From contig SUZG01000003.1 of NCBI GenBank assembly GCA_015060015.1, forward strand, positions 118,315 to 182,314: a stretch of 64,000 bases of DNA, read 5' to 3'. A program made the position numbers and the translations under genes. This document shows positions 56,436 through 64,000 of this stretch, in pieces (within the stretch, counting starts at the first letter, position 1; every line of letters begins with the position of its first letter). Under the pieces are notes generated by a model. It worked only from the letters and a program-made list of their open reading frames with translations, was not told the DNA's origin and did no database searches. Origin of the DNA: Rikenellaceae bacterium (GTDB lineage: Bacteria; Bacteroidota; Bacteroidia; Bacteroidales; Rikenellaceae).

Positions 56436-58775
56436 ATGACTATCAAAAATTTTGTATTGATGGCCGCAGCCATCATATTGGGTAGCAACGTCTATGCTAC
56501 CTCGCTGACCGACAACAGCTCGGACAACACACCTATTAATAATATGGAGCCTCGCCGTTACAGCGATGCCAACATACACGGACACATCATTGACGCCAAG
56601 TCAAACGAGCATATTCCCTTTGTTACCATATCGGTCAAAGGCACAACTCTCGGGACCGTTGCCGACGCTTCGGGTCACTTCTTCCTGAAAAATCTGCCAA
56701 TAGGCAAGCACACAATCATAGCCGAGGTTATCGGTTACGAGAGTGCCGAAATGGAGGTTGAAATCATACGCAACAAGAGCATAGAACTCAACTTCGTCCT
56801 GCACGAGAAGGTGCTGTCGATGGACGCTGTCGTGGTATCGGCTACACGCAACGAGAACAACAAGAAGAGCACCGCTACAATCGTGAATGTTGCATCGGCG
56901 AAGCTTTTCGAGAACACAGCATCGAGCAACCTCGCCGAGTCGATGCGTTTTCAGCCGGGTCTGCGTATAGAGAACACCTGCGGTAACTGCGGAGCTGTAC
57001 AGCTTCGTATTAATGGTTTGGAGGGTCAATATTCGCAAATTCTGCTCGACTCAAATCCAATTTTCAGCTCTCTCGCAGGAGTGTATGGCGTGGAGCAGTT
57101 GCCCGTAGCGATGATTGAACGCGTGGAGGTCATACGCGGAGGTGGCTCTGCCCTGTTCGGATCAAATGCCATTGGCGGCGTAGTGAACATCATCACAAAG
57201 GAGCCTCTGCGTAACTCATTGACCGCCTCACACACAACCAATATTATGGAGAGTGGCGACACAGAGTTCAACACCTCACTCAACGGCTCGTTTGTGTCGG
57301 ATGACAATCGTGCGGGCGTATATATCTTTGGTATGGTCAAGGACCGCGACGCCTATGACCGCAACGACGACGGCTTTACGGATATTACGATGATGAAGTC
57401 GGAGACCGTAGGTTTTCGTGGATACTACAAGACCTCAACATACTCAAAACTTACAGCCGAGTATCACCACATAAGCGAGGCACGCCGAGGTGGCGACAAC
57501 ATAAATCTGCCACCGCATATGGCCGAGATTGCCGAGGATGTGAAGCATAAGATTGATGGCGGAAGCCTCAACTTCCAGTATCTTTCGCCCAACCATCGTC
57601 ACTCGTTCAACATCCATACTTCAATGCAGGGCATCTCTCGCGACAGCTACTACGGCACGGGCAAAGACCCCAACGCCTATGGTGAGACGCACGATGTGAC
57701 CTTTGTCGCCGGAGCACAATACAACTACAAATTCAACAAGTGTCTGTTTATGCCGGCAACGCTTACAGCGGGCTTTGAATACACCTACAACGACCTGAAC
57801 GACCACTCGATAGGCTTCGACCGTTCCATCGCACAGACGGTGCGTACGGCAGGTGTATTTGTACAGAACGAGTGGCAGAGTGAGAAGGTAAATCTTGTCA
57901 TCGGAGGTCGCCTTGACAAGCACAATATGATGAACAATATGATATTCTCGCCCAGAGCAAACATCCGATACAGCCCCATAGAGGATATCGGTCTGCGTTT
58001 GAGCTATTCAAGTGGCTATCGTGCTCCGCAGGCTTTTGACGAGGACCTTCATATTGACGCCGTAAACAACCAGTCATCAATCATTGAGCTTGACCCCAAC
58101 CTCAAGCCGGAGTATTCTCACAGTTTCAGTGCGTCGGCCGACCTCTATCACAACTTCGGTCGCTTGCAGGCCAACCTCCTCGTGGAGGGTTTCTACACCA
58201 TTCTTGACGATGTATTCGCACTCGCCCGCACGGGAGAGAACGAAGCCGGCTACATTATCCAGACGCGTTATAACGCATCGGGTGCAAAGGTAAGAGGTGT
58301 GACAGCGGAGCTTAAATTGGGTATCCCCGACATCTTTGAGGTGCAGGCAGGCTACACCTTCCAGCGTAGCCACTACAACGAGCCGGAGGTATGGGCCGAC
58401 GATGTGGAGGGAGAACGCAGAATGTTCCGCACGCCCGACCACTACGGCTATCTCAACGCCATTGGTTACATAACCGACAAATTCAAGGCTTCGGTGTTTG
58501 GTACATTCTCCGGCCCTATGCTCGTACAGCACAATGCCGGATGGATTGAGCAGAACCGCACCGAGGAGACTCCTTCATTCTGGGATTTCGGTTTGCGTCT
58601 GGCCTATCGTTTCGAGCTTACGCAGTCAATATCGCTGGAGTTGAACGGTGGCGTGAAGAATATCTTTGACAGTTTCCAGAACGACATCGACTACGGCCCT
58701 AACCGCGACTCGGTATACATCTTCGGTCCGACGATGCCACGAACATACTTCCTCGGACTCACCTTTACAATGTAG
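56436..58775 (+). CDS. TonB-dependent receptor with CarboxypepD_reg-like domain
   Basis: A 779-aa outer-membrane transporter. After a signal peptide (residues 1-21) comes a CarboxypepD_reg-like domain (about 46-115, GHIIDAKSNEHIPFVTISVK), the plug (about 125-250) with RVEVIRGGGSALFGSNAIGG, and a 22-strand barrel ending in FLGLTFTM with a terminal aromatic-hydrophobic beta signal. The plug carries a CxxC (Cys182-Cys185, NTCGNCGAVQLRINGLEG), which is shared by a Bacteroidetes subgroup. No SusD partner is present, so it is not a glycan system; a metal, haem, siderophore or cobalamin ligand is plausible. The upstream His-rich protein supports metals. Confidence 0.92.
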   Translation: MTIKNFVLMAAAIILGSNVYATSLTDNSSDNTPINNMEPRRYSDANIHGHIIDAKSNEHIPFVTISVKGTTLGTVADASGHFFLKNLPIGKHTIIAEVIGYESAEMEVEIIRNKSIELNFVLHEKVLSMDAVVVSATRNENNKKSTATIVNVASAKLFENTASSNLAESMRFQPGLRIENTCGNCGAVQLRINGLEGQYSQILLDSNPIFSSLAGVYGVEQLPVAMIERVEVIRGGGSALFGSNAIGGVVNIITKEPLRNSLTASHTTNIMESGDTEFNTSLNGSFVSDDNRAGVYIFGMVKDRDAYDRNDDGFTDITMMKSETVGFRGYYKTSTYSKLTAEYHHISEARRGGDNINLPPHMAEIAEDVKHKIDGGSLNFQYLSPNHRHSFNIHTSMQGISRDSYYGTGKDPNAYGETHDVTFVAGAQYNYKFNKCLFMPATLTAGFEYTYNDLNDHSIGFDRSIAQTVRTAGVFVQNEWQSEKVNLVIGGRLDKHNMMNNMIFSPRANIRYSPIEDIGLRLSYSSGYRAPQAFDEDLHIDAVNNQSSIIELDPNLKPEYSHSFSASADLYHNFGRLQANLLVEGFYTILDDVFALARTGENEAGYIIQTRYNASGAKVRGVTAELKLGIPDIFEVQAGYTFQRSHYNEPEVWADDVEGERRMFRTPDHYGYLNAIGYITDKFKASVFGTFSGPMLVQHNAGWIEQNRTEETPSFWDFGLRLAYRFELTQSISLELNGGVKNIFDSFQNDIDYGPNRDSVYIFGPTMPRTYFLGLTFTM

Positions 58776-58799
58776 TGGGTCAGTCCAACGAAAAGACAA

Positions 58800-58836
58800 A
58801 AACAAAGGGCCTCCCGATTGGGAAGCCCTTTGCGTT
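58800..58836. terminator. Bidirectional terminator between the TonB receptor and secG
   Basis: AAAGGGCCTCCC pairs with GGGAAGCCCTTT around GATT; T-rich on the minus side (GTTTTTG), weaker on the plus side. Confidence 0.8.
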
Positions 58837-58852
58837 TTGATGGATGGTAAAA

Positions 58853-59218
58853 TTACTCAGCTGCGGGAGCCTCAGCCTCAACAGCCTCGCCCTCGGCAGG
58901 AATCTCTGCCTGTGGCATTGCAACCTCCTCGGTAGCGACCTTCTCCAACAACGCATCAGCGTCCTGCTGAAGAGCATTAGCTCCAGAAGTCACCTCGTTC
59001 TCCATTGAGATAGTTGCAACAAGACTCAACACCAAGATGATACCGGCCAACCACCAAGTAATCTTCTCCAAAGCGTTTGCTGAGTCACGCACACCCATAA
59101 CCTGATTTGCTGCACCAAAGTTAGCAGCCATACCACTCTTGGGGCTCTGCACCAACACTGCCAAAATAAGCAGGATGCTTGCCACCAAAATCAATCCGAT
59201 ACAAATTGAATATAACAT
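58853..59218 (-). CDS. secG: Preprotein translocase subunit SecG
   Basis: A 121-aa inner-membrane protein of the SecYEG channel. Two transmembrane helices (about 4-24 and 56-76) flank the conserved loop VQSPKSGMAANFGAANQVMG. The C-terminal 35 residues form an Ala/Glu/Pro-rich tail (EIPAEGEAVEAEAPAAE), longer than in E. coli but usual in Bacteroidetes. Last gene of the envelope operon. Confidence 0.93.
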   Translation of the reverse strand: MLYSICIGLILVASILLILAVLVQSPKSGMAANFGAANQVMGVRDSANALEKITWWLAGIILVLSLVATISMENEVTSGANALQQDADALLEKVATEEVAMPQAEIPAEGEAVEAEAPAAE

Positions 59219-59227
59219 AATTCTATA

Positions 59228-59707
59228 CTATTTTTGATTATTACTTTCAATTTTCGCAATAAGTTCTGCAAAGTAAATACTTTTTTCGGGATTTAGCAAA
59301 CTTAATTTGCGATAAGTTGCTTTTGCCTCCTCTTTAAGTCCCTGCATCAGATAGACTTCCGCCAGTTCCTCGCTGACCAAATCGTCCTCATCGTCCAGCT
59401 CAGCAGAAATCACAACGTCTTCATAATCAGCACTTTCATCAACAACCACCCGCAAATTATCCTTACTGAGGAACCTATCAATAATATCATCCGAAGTGAT
59501 TTGTGTCAATCTTTCAATATCAATCTCTTTTTTCTGCAAAACGGGGCATTGGCACAACTCAACAAGCTCCGGACGAAGATTTTCGGCATCCGTCGCTGCA
59601 TCACTACCCCAACGATGCGACACGAGCAACGCCGCCACCTCGTCACTACCCACTACCACGACCTGCTCCTCGGCCTTCGATACTCTGCTGTCCATCCTCT
59701 CTGTCAA
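59228..59707 (-). CDS. Small TPR-like protein of the lptE-secG operon
   Basis: A 159-aa cytoplasmic protein. The C-terminal part has one clear tetratricopeptide-type helix pair (SEELAEVYLMQGLKEEAKATYRKLSLLNPEKS). The N-terminal 100 residues are acidic and unassigned. In Bacteroidales a TPR-containing protein usually occupies this place between lptE and secG, which supports it as a real gene; function unknown. Confidence 0.75.
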   Translation of the reverse strand: MTERMDSRVSKAEEQVVVVGSDEVAALLVSHRWGSDAATDAENLRPELVELCQCPVLQKKEIDIERLTQITSDDIIDRFLSKDNLRVVVDESADYEDVVISAELDDEDDLVSEELAEVYLMQGLKEEAKATYRKLSLLNPEKSIYFAELIAKIESNNQK

Positions 59708-59716
59708 TAGTTTGGA

Positions 59717-60244
59717 TTACCAATTAGAGGCCGCAGCCTGGTATATATCGTGAACAAGTTGTTCGACAATCTCTGCATCCAGCTCCGATTGGATATCGGT
59801 AAGAAGCGTCGTAGAGTCATAGTCGGCATAAGCCTTAAAGGTCTGATTGAACGAGTCATCGGGATTAACCACATTGGTAAAATTGACCTTCACAGTGATA
59901 GTCAATCTATTCAGCAACGCATAGTCATCACTCGACACCGAAGCTGTAACCGATGAGTAGCCCACAATCTCGCCTTCAAAAGCAAAATCGCCACCCTCAT
60001 CAACCAGCTGCAATTTGGTCTGACGCGAGAACTTATCCTTCAACGCCTCAACGAATGTAGTACTCAACGTGGGTGACACCATAGGTGCATTATTGGGGAA
60101 GTAAGCAACGCTGAATGTCTTGGCAGCATCGGGGATACTTGCACCCGACAGAGAGTAGCCTCCCGTCATAAAGATACAACCCGAGAAGAGCACGCTACTC
60201 AACAATAACGCTACTGCAAAAATGTGATGAAATATCTTTTTCAT
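59717..60244 (-). CDS. lptE: LptE-family outer-membrane LPS-assembly lipoprotein
   Basis: A 175-aa lipoprotein (signal peptide ending LFSGC, lipid Cys at about residue 22). The mature domain GGYSLSGASIPDAAKTFSVAY is the Bacteroidetes LptE (LptE-like) start, followed by alternating strands and two helices. It plugs LptD and inserts LPS into the outer membrane. Located between the sigma-54 activator and the TPR gene. Confidence 0.85.
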   Translation of the reverse strand: MKKIFHHIFAVALLLSSVLFSGCIFMTGGYSLSGASIPDAAKTFSVAYFPNNAPMVSPTLSTTFVEALKDKFSRQTKLQLVDEGGDFAFEGEIVGYSSVTASVSSDDYALLNRLTITVKVNFTNVVNPDDSFNQTFKAYADYDSTTLLTDIQSELDAEIVEQLVHDIYQAAASNW

Positions 60245-60256
60245 AAAAACCAGTTT

Positions 60257-61471
60257 CTAAATCTCGTCATCAGTAATACCCAAATCCTTTATGCGGCGAT
60301 AGAGAGTTCTCTCCGACATAAAGAGTTCGCGTGCGGCATCGCGACGGCAACCGTTATGATTTCGCAACGCCTTCAAGACCTGCTCACGCTGGATATCGGC
60401 TTTCGTAAGTTCGCGATGCGGCATCTCGACAACCTCTTCACTTTCAGCATAATCAACTACCTCATCTCGCCCACTGCTTGAAGGCAACAGGCCAAACACC
60501 TCGCCTTGCGTGGGAGTCGGAGTCACAGGCTGTGTGCCTCGCATCAGGTCACTCAACATACGCTTCAAATCGTTGATATCGCTACGCATATCGAACAAAA
60601 TTTTATAGAGCAACTCCCTCTCGGTAGCGAACTCTTCGCCCCCCATCGTACCGCCGTGCATAGCAGGTGCGGAGCTATGTTGCGGTGTCAGATATCGCGA
60701 CAGCACACCGGCAGTAATCGTGCGACTCTCCTCCAACGCCGATATGCGTTCCGCAACATTCTTCAACTGACGCACATTGCCTCGCCAATAGTAATTTTGC
60801 AACATCGTGCGTGCCTCGTCATCGAGCTGAATGGCCGGCATCTTATACTGCACGGCTACATCGGCAGCAAACTTACGGAACAGCAACGGAATATCCTCCT
60901 TGCGTTCACGCAACGCCGGCACAGAGATAGGCACAGTATTCAGGCGGTAATACAAATCTTCACGGAAACGGCCCTGTTCGATAGATTTCAGCAGGTCGTT
61001 ATTTGTTGCTGCCACAACTCGCACATTGGTCTTCTGCACGCGTGCCGAGCCGACACGGATAAACTCACCCGACTGCAACACTCGCAGCAGCTTGACCTGC
61101 GTCTCCAACGGCAACTCGCCTACCTCGTCGAGAAATATCGTTCCGCCGTCAGCCTCCTCAAAATAGCCCTTGCGAGCCTCCGTAGCACCCGTAAATGAGC
61201 CCTTCTCGTGACCGAACAGCTCCGAGTCGATAGTACCCTCCGGAATGGCTCCGCAGTTTACGGCAATATACTTGGCGTGCTTGCGTGCCGAATTATCGTG
61301 TATGATACGGGGAAAGTACTCCTTGCCCACACCACTCTCGCCGGTAATAAGCACCGACAAATCGGTCGGGGCAACACGCAACGCAATATCCAACGCGTGA
61401 TTCATCGCCTCGCTATTGCCGATGATGCCATAACGCTGCTTGATATTTTGTATTGTTGGATTCATAGCCAT
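60257..61471 (-). CDS. Sigma-54-dependent transcriptional activator without a receiver domain
   Basis: A 404-aa NtrC-type activator. The AAA+ domain begins near residue 15, with no N-terminal sensory domain: Walker A GESGVGKE, the sigma-54 contact loop GSFTGA (GAFTGA variant), Walker [10 protein letters not shown] and the [11 protein letters not shown] region. The C-terminal Fis-type helix-turn-helix is [20 protein letters not shown] with the following LYRRIKDLG. Control must come from another protein or from its amount. It sits 5-12 bp from its neighbours in the operon and is a conserved member of it. Confidence 0.92.
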   Translation of the reverse strand: MAMNPTIQNIKQRYGIIGNSEAMNHALDIALRVAPTDLSVLITGESGVGKEYFPRIIHDNSARKHAKYIAVNCGAIPEGTIDSELFGHEKGSFTGATEARKGYFEEADGGTIFLDEVGELPLETQVKLLRVLQSGEFIRVGSARVQKTNVRVVAATNNDLLKSIEQGRFREDLYYRLNTVPISVPALRERKEDIPLLFRKFAADVAVQYKMPAIQLDDEARTMLQNYYWRGNVRQLKNVAERISALEESRTITAGVLSRYLTPQHSSAPAMHGGTMGGEEFATERELLYKILFDMRSDINDLKRMLSDLMRGTQPVTPTPTQGEVFGLLPSSSGRDEVVDYAESEEVVEMPHRELTKADIQREQVLKALRNHNGCRRDAARELFMSERTLYRRIKDLGITDDEI

Positions 61472-61477
61472 AAACTC

Positions 61478-62335
61478 CTAATTTTTAGGTGTAAGATAAT
61501 CTAAATCGGGGTTGCGGATACCCTCCTCGGCACTCTGTGGAATCTCCTCATATATCTCGCTGTTGTCGATTACGGGAGTATCGTCCGAGAATATCTTACC
61601 CGCACGCCAATCGTTATAAAGGCCGTACAGCAACGCTGCAATAGCCAGCAGAGCAACCAGAATGGCAATCTTGATGATGATGTCGCCATTCTTTGAACGG
61701 CGTGCCGTAGCCGACTCTCGACCCGTAACAACCTTCGCACCCTTGCCGTAACGCAGACCCTTTGTGTATTTTTCGGGACGCACGCGGCGTGATGCCTCGG
61801 TATTGTCACCGTAGAAATCAACCGTTGCCGTTCTGCGAGGCTTCAAAGGCCCTTCGGCGAGTGACACCTCACCGCCAGCCTCCTGATGCTTCGCTTCGGG
61901 AGCTGATTCCGACTCCTCTGCGGGCTTAACATCCTCCTTGACAGGCTCTGACTCGGGCTGTGTGGCCGTTTTCTCGGCAGCCTTGCGAGCAGGCATATCT
62001 CCTTCAAGGTTGGCACCGCTTGCCGATGGATTGTACTCAAACACCACCGCTCCATTGCTCTTCGCCACCAGACGACCAAGCCCTCCGATAGCACACTCGC
62101 CCTCGTTTTGCAGGCGGTAGTTTATCTCAAAGACGAAACGGTCGATAAGACCCGCCGCCTCCAACTCCTTGATACCATTCTCCACGAGCAGACGACGCAG
62201 CACGCCATCATCGCCCTTCATCAGGTTGGAGAAGAGAATCTTGTTCTCGGTCGTTTTAACGATAAAAGCACCAAGATTAGGGACAACCAAACGCTTGTTT
62301 GACTGCAAATATTTTGAAATAATCTCTACTAACAT
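61478..62335 (-). CDS. HU-CCDC81-like domain protein with a membrane helix
   Basis: A 285-aa protein. The N-terminal 100 residues resemble the bacterial HU-CCDC81 module (ISKYLQSNKRLVVPNLGAFI, a DNA-bending-type fold), then a charged Pro/Glu/Ala linker (about 110-185), a basic region (RSKNGDIIIK) and a single transmembrane helix (IAILVALLAIAALLYGLYND, about 233-252) with a short tail ending DLDYLTPKN. First gene of the lptE-secG operon. It could tie chromosome or regulatory DNA to the envelope; this is inference. A weak TATCTTTA box lies at 62358-62365. Confidence 0.75.
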   Translation of the reverse strand: MLVEIISKYLQSNKRLVVPNLGAFIVKTTENKILFSNLMKGDDGVLRRLLVENGIKELEAAGLIDRFVFEINYRLQNEGECAIGGLGRLVAKSNGAVVFEYNPSASGANLEGDMPARKAAEKTATQPESEPVKEDVKPAEESESAPEAKHQEAGGEVSLAEGPLKPRRTATVDFYGDNTEASRRVRPEKYTKGLRYGKGAKVVTGRESATARRSKNGDIIIKIAILVALLAIAALLYGLYNDWRAGKIFSDDTPVIDNSEIYEEIPQSAEEGIRNPDLDYLTPKN

Positions 62336-62499
62336 TATTTAGATGTATAAATTCGGGTAAAGATACGCATTTTTTCGCAAATAGCGAAATTCCCCACCAA
62401 AAAGCAATGGTTTTCACTTTTCGACACATTTTTCCACCCCACAGCCGGTTTATTGCTTTTAGAGCCGCTGAGTCAAACCACAAAACGCCTCAAAGACAA

Positions 62500-62530
62500 A
62501 ACAACTCGTGAGTATTGCTCACGAGTTGTT
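62500..62530 (-). terminator. Terminator downstream of the 62.6-kb gene
   Basis: AACAACTCGTGAG pairs with CTCACGAGTTGTT around TATTG; on the minus strand Ts follow. The rest of 62336-62646 holds only the weak HU-like promoter and the signal-peptide relic. Confidence 0.85.
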
Positions 62531-62582
62531 TGGTTTAATCCTCTCGGTCATTATAAAATCGAATGGATATCTTGGTCATAAA

Positions 62583-62642
62583 TTATAAAACCGTTTTAAG
62601 CATCATAGCTGCCACGGCGATGATTGCGAATACTTTTTTAAT
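62583..62642 (-). pseudogene. Relic of an exported protein's signal peptide
   Basis: Directly after the stop of the next gene upstream (minus strand) the sequence reads ATTAAAAAAGTATTCGCAAT and onward, translating KKVFAIIAVAAMMLKTVL and then a stop. It has the look of a lipoprotein or secretory signal peptide whose ATG became ATT and whose body is gone. Confidence 0.4.
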
Positions 62643-62646
62643 GCTG

Positions 62647-63777
62647 CTATTCTTTATACAGTTCATCTTCCAGCTCGAATTCCGTAATTTTTTTGGAGAG
62701 CTCAAAGTACAAGTATGAAGCTTCAAAGGGGACGGAGTCGGAGAGTGCGTATTCTGCACTTTGGGTAAGGGCGTAGAGCTGTTCCATCACCTCCTTATGC
62801 TGCCTTTTGACGGGGAGCAACTCGGCGCGGCAGCAGTCCATGGCACCGGCCACGGCATCGCGGTACATGGGGATGTACTCTGCGTAGAAACGGCTCATGT
62901 TATTGAACCACGCAGATTGGGCTGCATTCAGGCGCGCCAGGGCGGCTTTAAACGCCGCTTCGCCAATAGCATTTTCCTGTTCCACCGCAGCCCGGTGTAT
63001 TTCTTCGCGGTGCTGCTCATCTGCCTTCCGGTACTTTCGGTCAAACAAAGCCACGCCTTCCTTCTTGGCCGATTCAATCATCCCGCTGGCCTTCTGCTGG
63101 AGGCTATGCTCCTTTTGACCAAGAGAAATCAATTCCGTAGCCAGCTGATACTGCTTCTGGGACGAGGCGCGTTTGCCTTTGTCGGCATTCATCTTGGCGG
63201 TCATGGATGCGCCCAGGCCGGATTCCTGCATGAAGGCGGCACGCTCTTCGTCGGTCATGTGGGACATGGCCTCGATGTCCTTTGCGGTGAGACCACCCGT
63301 TTGTTTGGCCATTACTTTGCTGGCCATCGCCTTGGCCTCTTCATCCGATAGGTCGCTTCGCTGAAGTTTTGCAAAATCGGCCTGACTGAGTCCCATGCTG
63401 GACAGGCGTCCTTTCATGGTGGACATGGCCAGGGCTTTTGCCTCCGCCTCGCTCATATTGGCAACCTCGCCTGCCGTTTTGTTTGTTCCGGCAACTAATC
63501 CGGCCATCGCATTTTTCTTCATGCCTGGTGCGAGGGTCTTTTCCTGCATGTCTTGAATCTGGTCATTGGCAGCATTCCAGGCTTCCATGAACTCGTTCAA
63601 GAGGTCTGAATTGGGATATTCATTAGCAAACGGGTCGTTACTACTTTTCCAGTAATTGAGAAGGGCGGCCGTAGTTGGCAAATCAGGCGTCATGCCCATC
63701 ACGGCTTCAGGGGTCATCTGGGCCTTGGCGGGAAGCATCATCGCCAGGGCGAAAAGGGTAATGATTATCTTTTTCAT
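62647..63777 (-). CDS. Helical secreted protein of unknown function
   Basis: A 376-aa exported protein (signal peptide cut at KAQ, about residue 20). The mature protein is almost all helix, rich in Ala, Met, Glu and Lys, with two similar motifs LSDEEAKAMASKVMAK and MTDEERAAFMQESG and heptad-like stretches (about 225-270) that suggest a coiled coil. I do not recognise it. The gene follows an OmpA-domain gene on the same strand. Base texture differs from the rest of the window (more CGG, GGC and GCC codons), hinting at a transferred segment or a junction. Confidence 0.6.
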   Translation of the reverse strand: MKKIIITLFALAMMLPAKAQMTPEAVMGMTPDLPTTAALLNYWKSSNDPFANEYPNSDLLNEFMEAWNAANDQIQDMQEKTLAPGMKKNAMAGLVAGTNKTAGEVANMSEAEAKALAMSTMKGRLSSMGLSQADFAKLQRSDLSDEEAKAMASKVMAKQTGGLTAKDIEAMSHMTDEERAAFMQESGLGASMTAKMNADKGKRASSQKQYQLATELISLGQKEHSLQQKASGMIESAKKEGVALFDRKYRKADEQHREEIHRAAVEQENAIGEAAFKAALARLNAAQSAWFNNMSRFYAEYIPMYRDAVAGAMDCCRAELLPVKRQHKEVMEQLYALTQSAEYALSDSVPFEASYLYFELSKKITEFELEDELYKE

Positions 63778-63854
63778 AATGTTACTTTTTTTACAAACTG
63801 TTTCTCAATTCATCGGCGGCGTTCGGCATAGTCGAAGCAAGTTTCACTCTGCAA

Positions 63855-64000
63855 TCACTTCTTTACAAACTCCACACGGCGGTTCTTCGCACGGCCTTCA
63901 TCGGTATTGTTGTCGGCGATAGGGCTGTTCTGACCCTTGCCCACGGCGGTGAGGCGGTCTTGGGCGATGCCGAGTTCCACCAACTTGGCGACGATGGCCT
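63855..64000 (-). CDS. OmpA-domain protein, C-terminal part only
   Basis: The last 48 codons of a gene that continues past the window edge. The translated end contains [40 protein letters not shown] and VEFVKK, the classical OmpA/MotB peptidoglycan-binding tail (NR-x-EF motif). It is an envelope protein anchoring the outer membrane or a complex to the cell wall. Likely cotranscribed with the helical secreted protein 77 bp downstream. Confidence 0.88.
   Translation of the reverse strand, partial: AIVAKLVELGIAQDRLTAVGKGQNSPIADNNTDEGRAKNRRVEFVKK

Noticed and set aside
62563..62715. 50-aa plus-strand frame with a hydrophobic stretch
   Set aside because: It overlaps the end of the helical protein gene and is the antisense of the signal-peptide relic; no promoter box was seen.

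Overview
The window looks like a piece of a Bacteroidales (Bacteroidota) chromosome, probably from an anaerobic gut species; a Rikenellaceae/Alistipes-like origin is plausible but cannot be settled by eye. The evidence is: more than twenty starts preceded by the Bacteroidetes -7 box TAnnTTTG, with a -33 TTTG 19 bp upstream where both boxes are clear; families typical of the phylum (DUF4491, DUF4919, DUF5106-thioredoxin, long NusB, TonB receptor with a CarboxypepD_reg-like domain, HU-CCDC81-like protein, PPi-type phosphofructokinase); and anaerobe oxygen defence (reverse rubrerythrin, flavodiiron protein). Most of the window is ordinary housekeeping DNA interspersed with short repeat elements.

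Layout. 0-6 kb: nusB end, DUF1573 lipoprotein, yajC, a thioesterase and TSCPD pair, a HI0933/BaiN-type flavoprotein, a shrunken methyltransferase-like gene overlapping a PduO-type cobalamin adenosyltransferase, DUF2795 and an isochorismatase-like hydrolase. 6-13.6 kb: two secreted peptidases (M3 Dcp-like, C1 PepC-like), an AT-rich secreted protein of unknown function, ffh, DUF4491 and a FlK-like thioesterase. 13.7-18.6 kb: tRNA-Gln, a GNAT gene, then a tight four-gene operon: SRD5A-type steroid 5-alpha-reductase, Old Yellow Enzyme-type ene-reductase, short-chain dehydrogenase and GT4 glycosyltransferase. The first three match in kind the 5AR/5BR/3beta-HSDH set of gut Bacteroidales that reduces 3-oxo-delta4 bile acids. 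18.6-20.5 kb: a solitary RepA/AAA_25-type ATPase with arrays of the hexamer GTAACA on both sides, followed by a large imperfect inverted repeat. 20.5-31 kb: pfp, small membrane proteins, a SLOG protein, rubrerythrin, a DUF5106-thioredoxin lipoprotein, the etfB-etfA-acyl-CoA dehydrogenase operon, purA and asnA.

31-46 kb: small lipoprotein, ligA-dapA-DUF4919-C11 protease, fprA-def-ruvX, glyS, an AT-rich PEGA-like protein, radC, an RNase III with a long disordered tail, and acpP. 46-62 kb: pepE-yraN, phosphoesterase, esterase, rarA, acyl-ACP thioesterase, a CyuA-like [4Fe-4S] enzyme, a lone Clp-N-like protein, MATE pump, RluB-like pseudouridine synthase, a His-rich membrane-anchored protein with a TonB receptor, and the envelope operon HU-like / sigma-54 activator / lptE / TPR / secG. 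62.6-64 kb: an unrecognised helical secreted protein and the C-terminus of an OmpA-domain protein, in DNA of different texture.

Between genes there are at least two dispersed repeat families. Family A is a MITE-like element of about 150 bp (five copies, one intact with 24-bp perfect terminal inverted repeats). Family B is an element of about 115 bp (four copies) with a covarying hairpin and a TTTTGAA-rich tail. The tail sequence supplies a -33 box at exactly 19 bp from the -7 box of three genes, including the steroid operon. Two AT-rich exported-protein genes are each bracketed by direct copies of one terminator hairpin.
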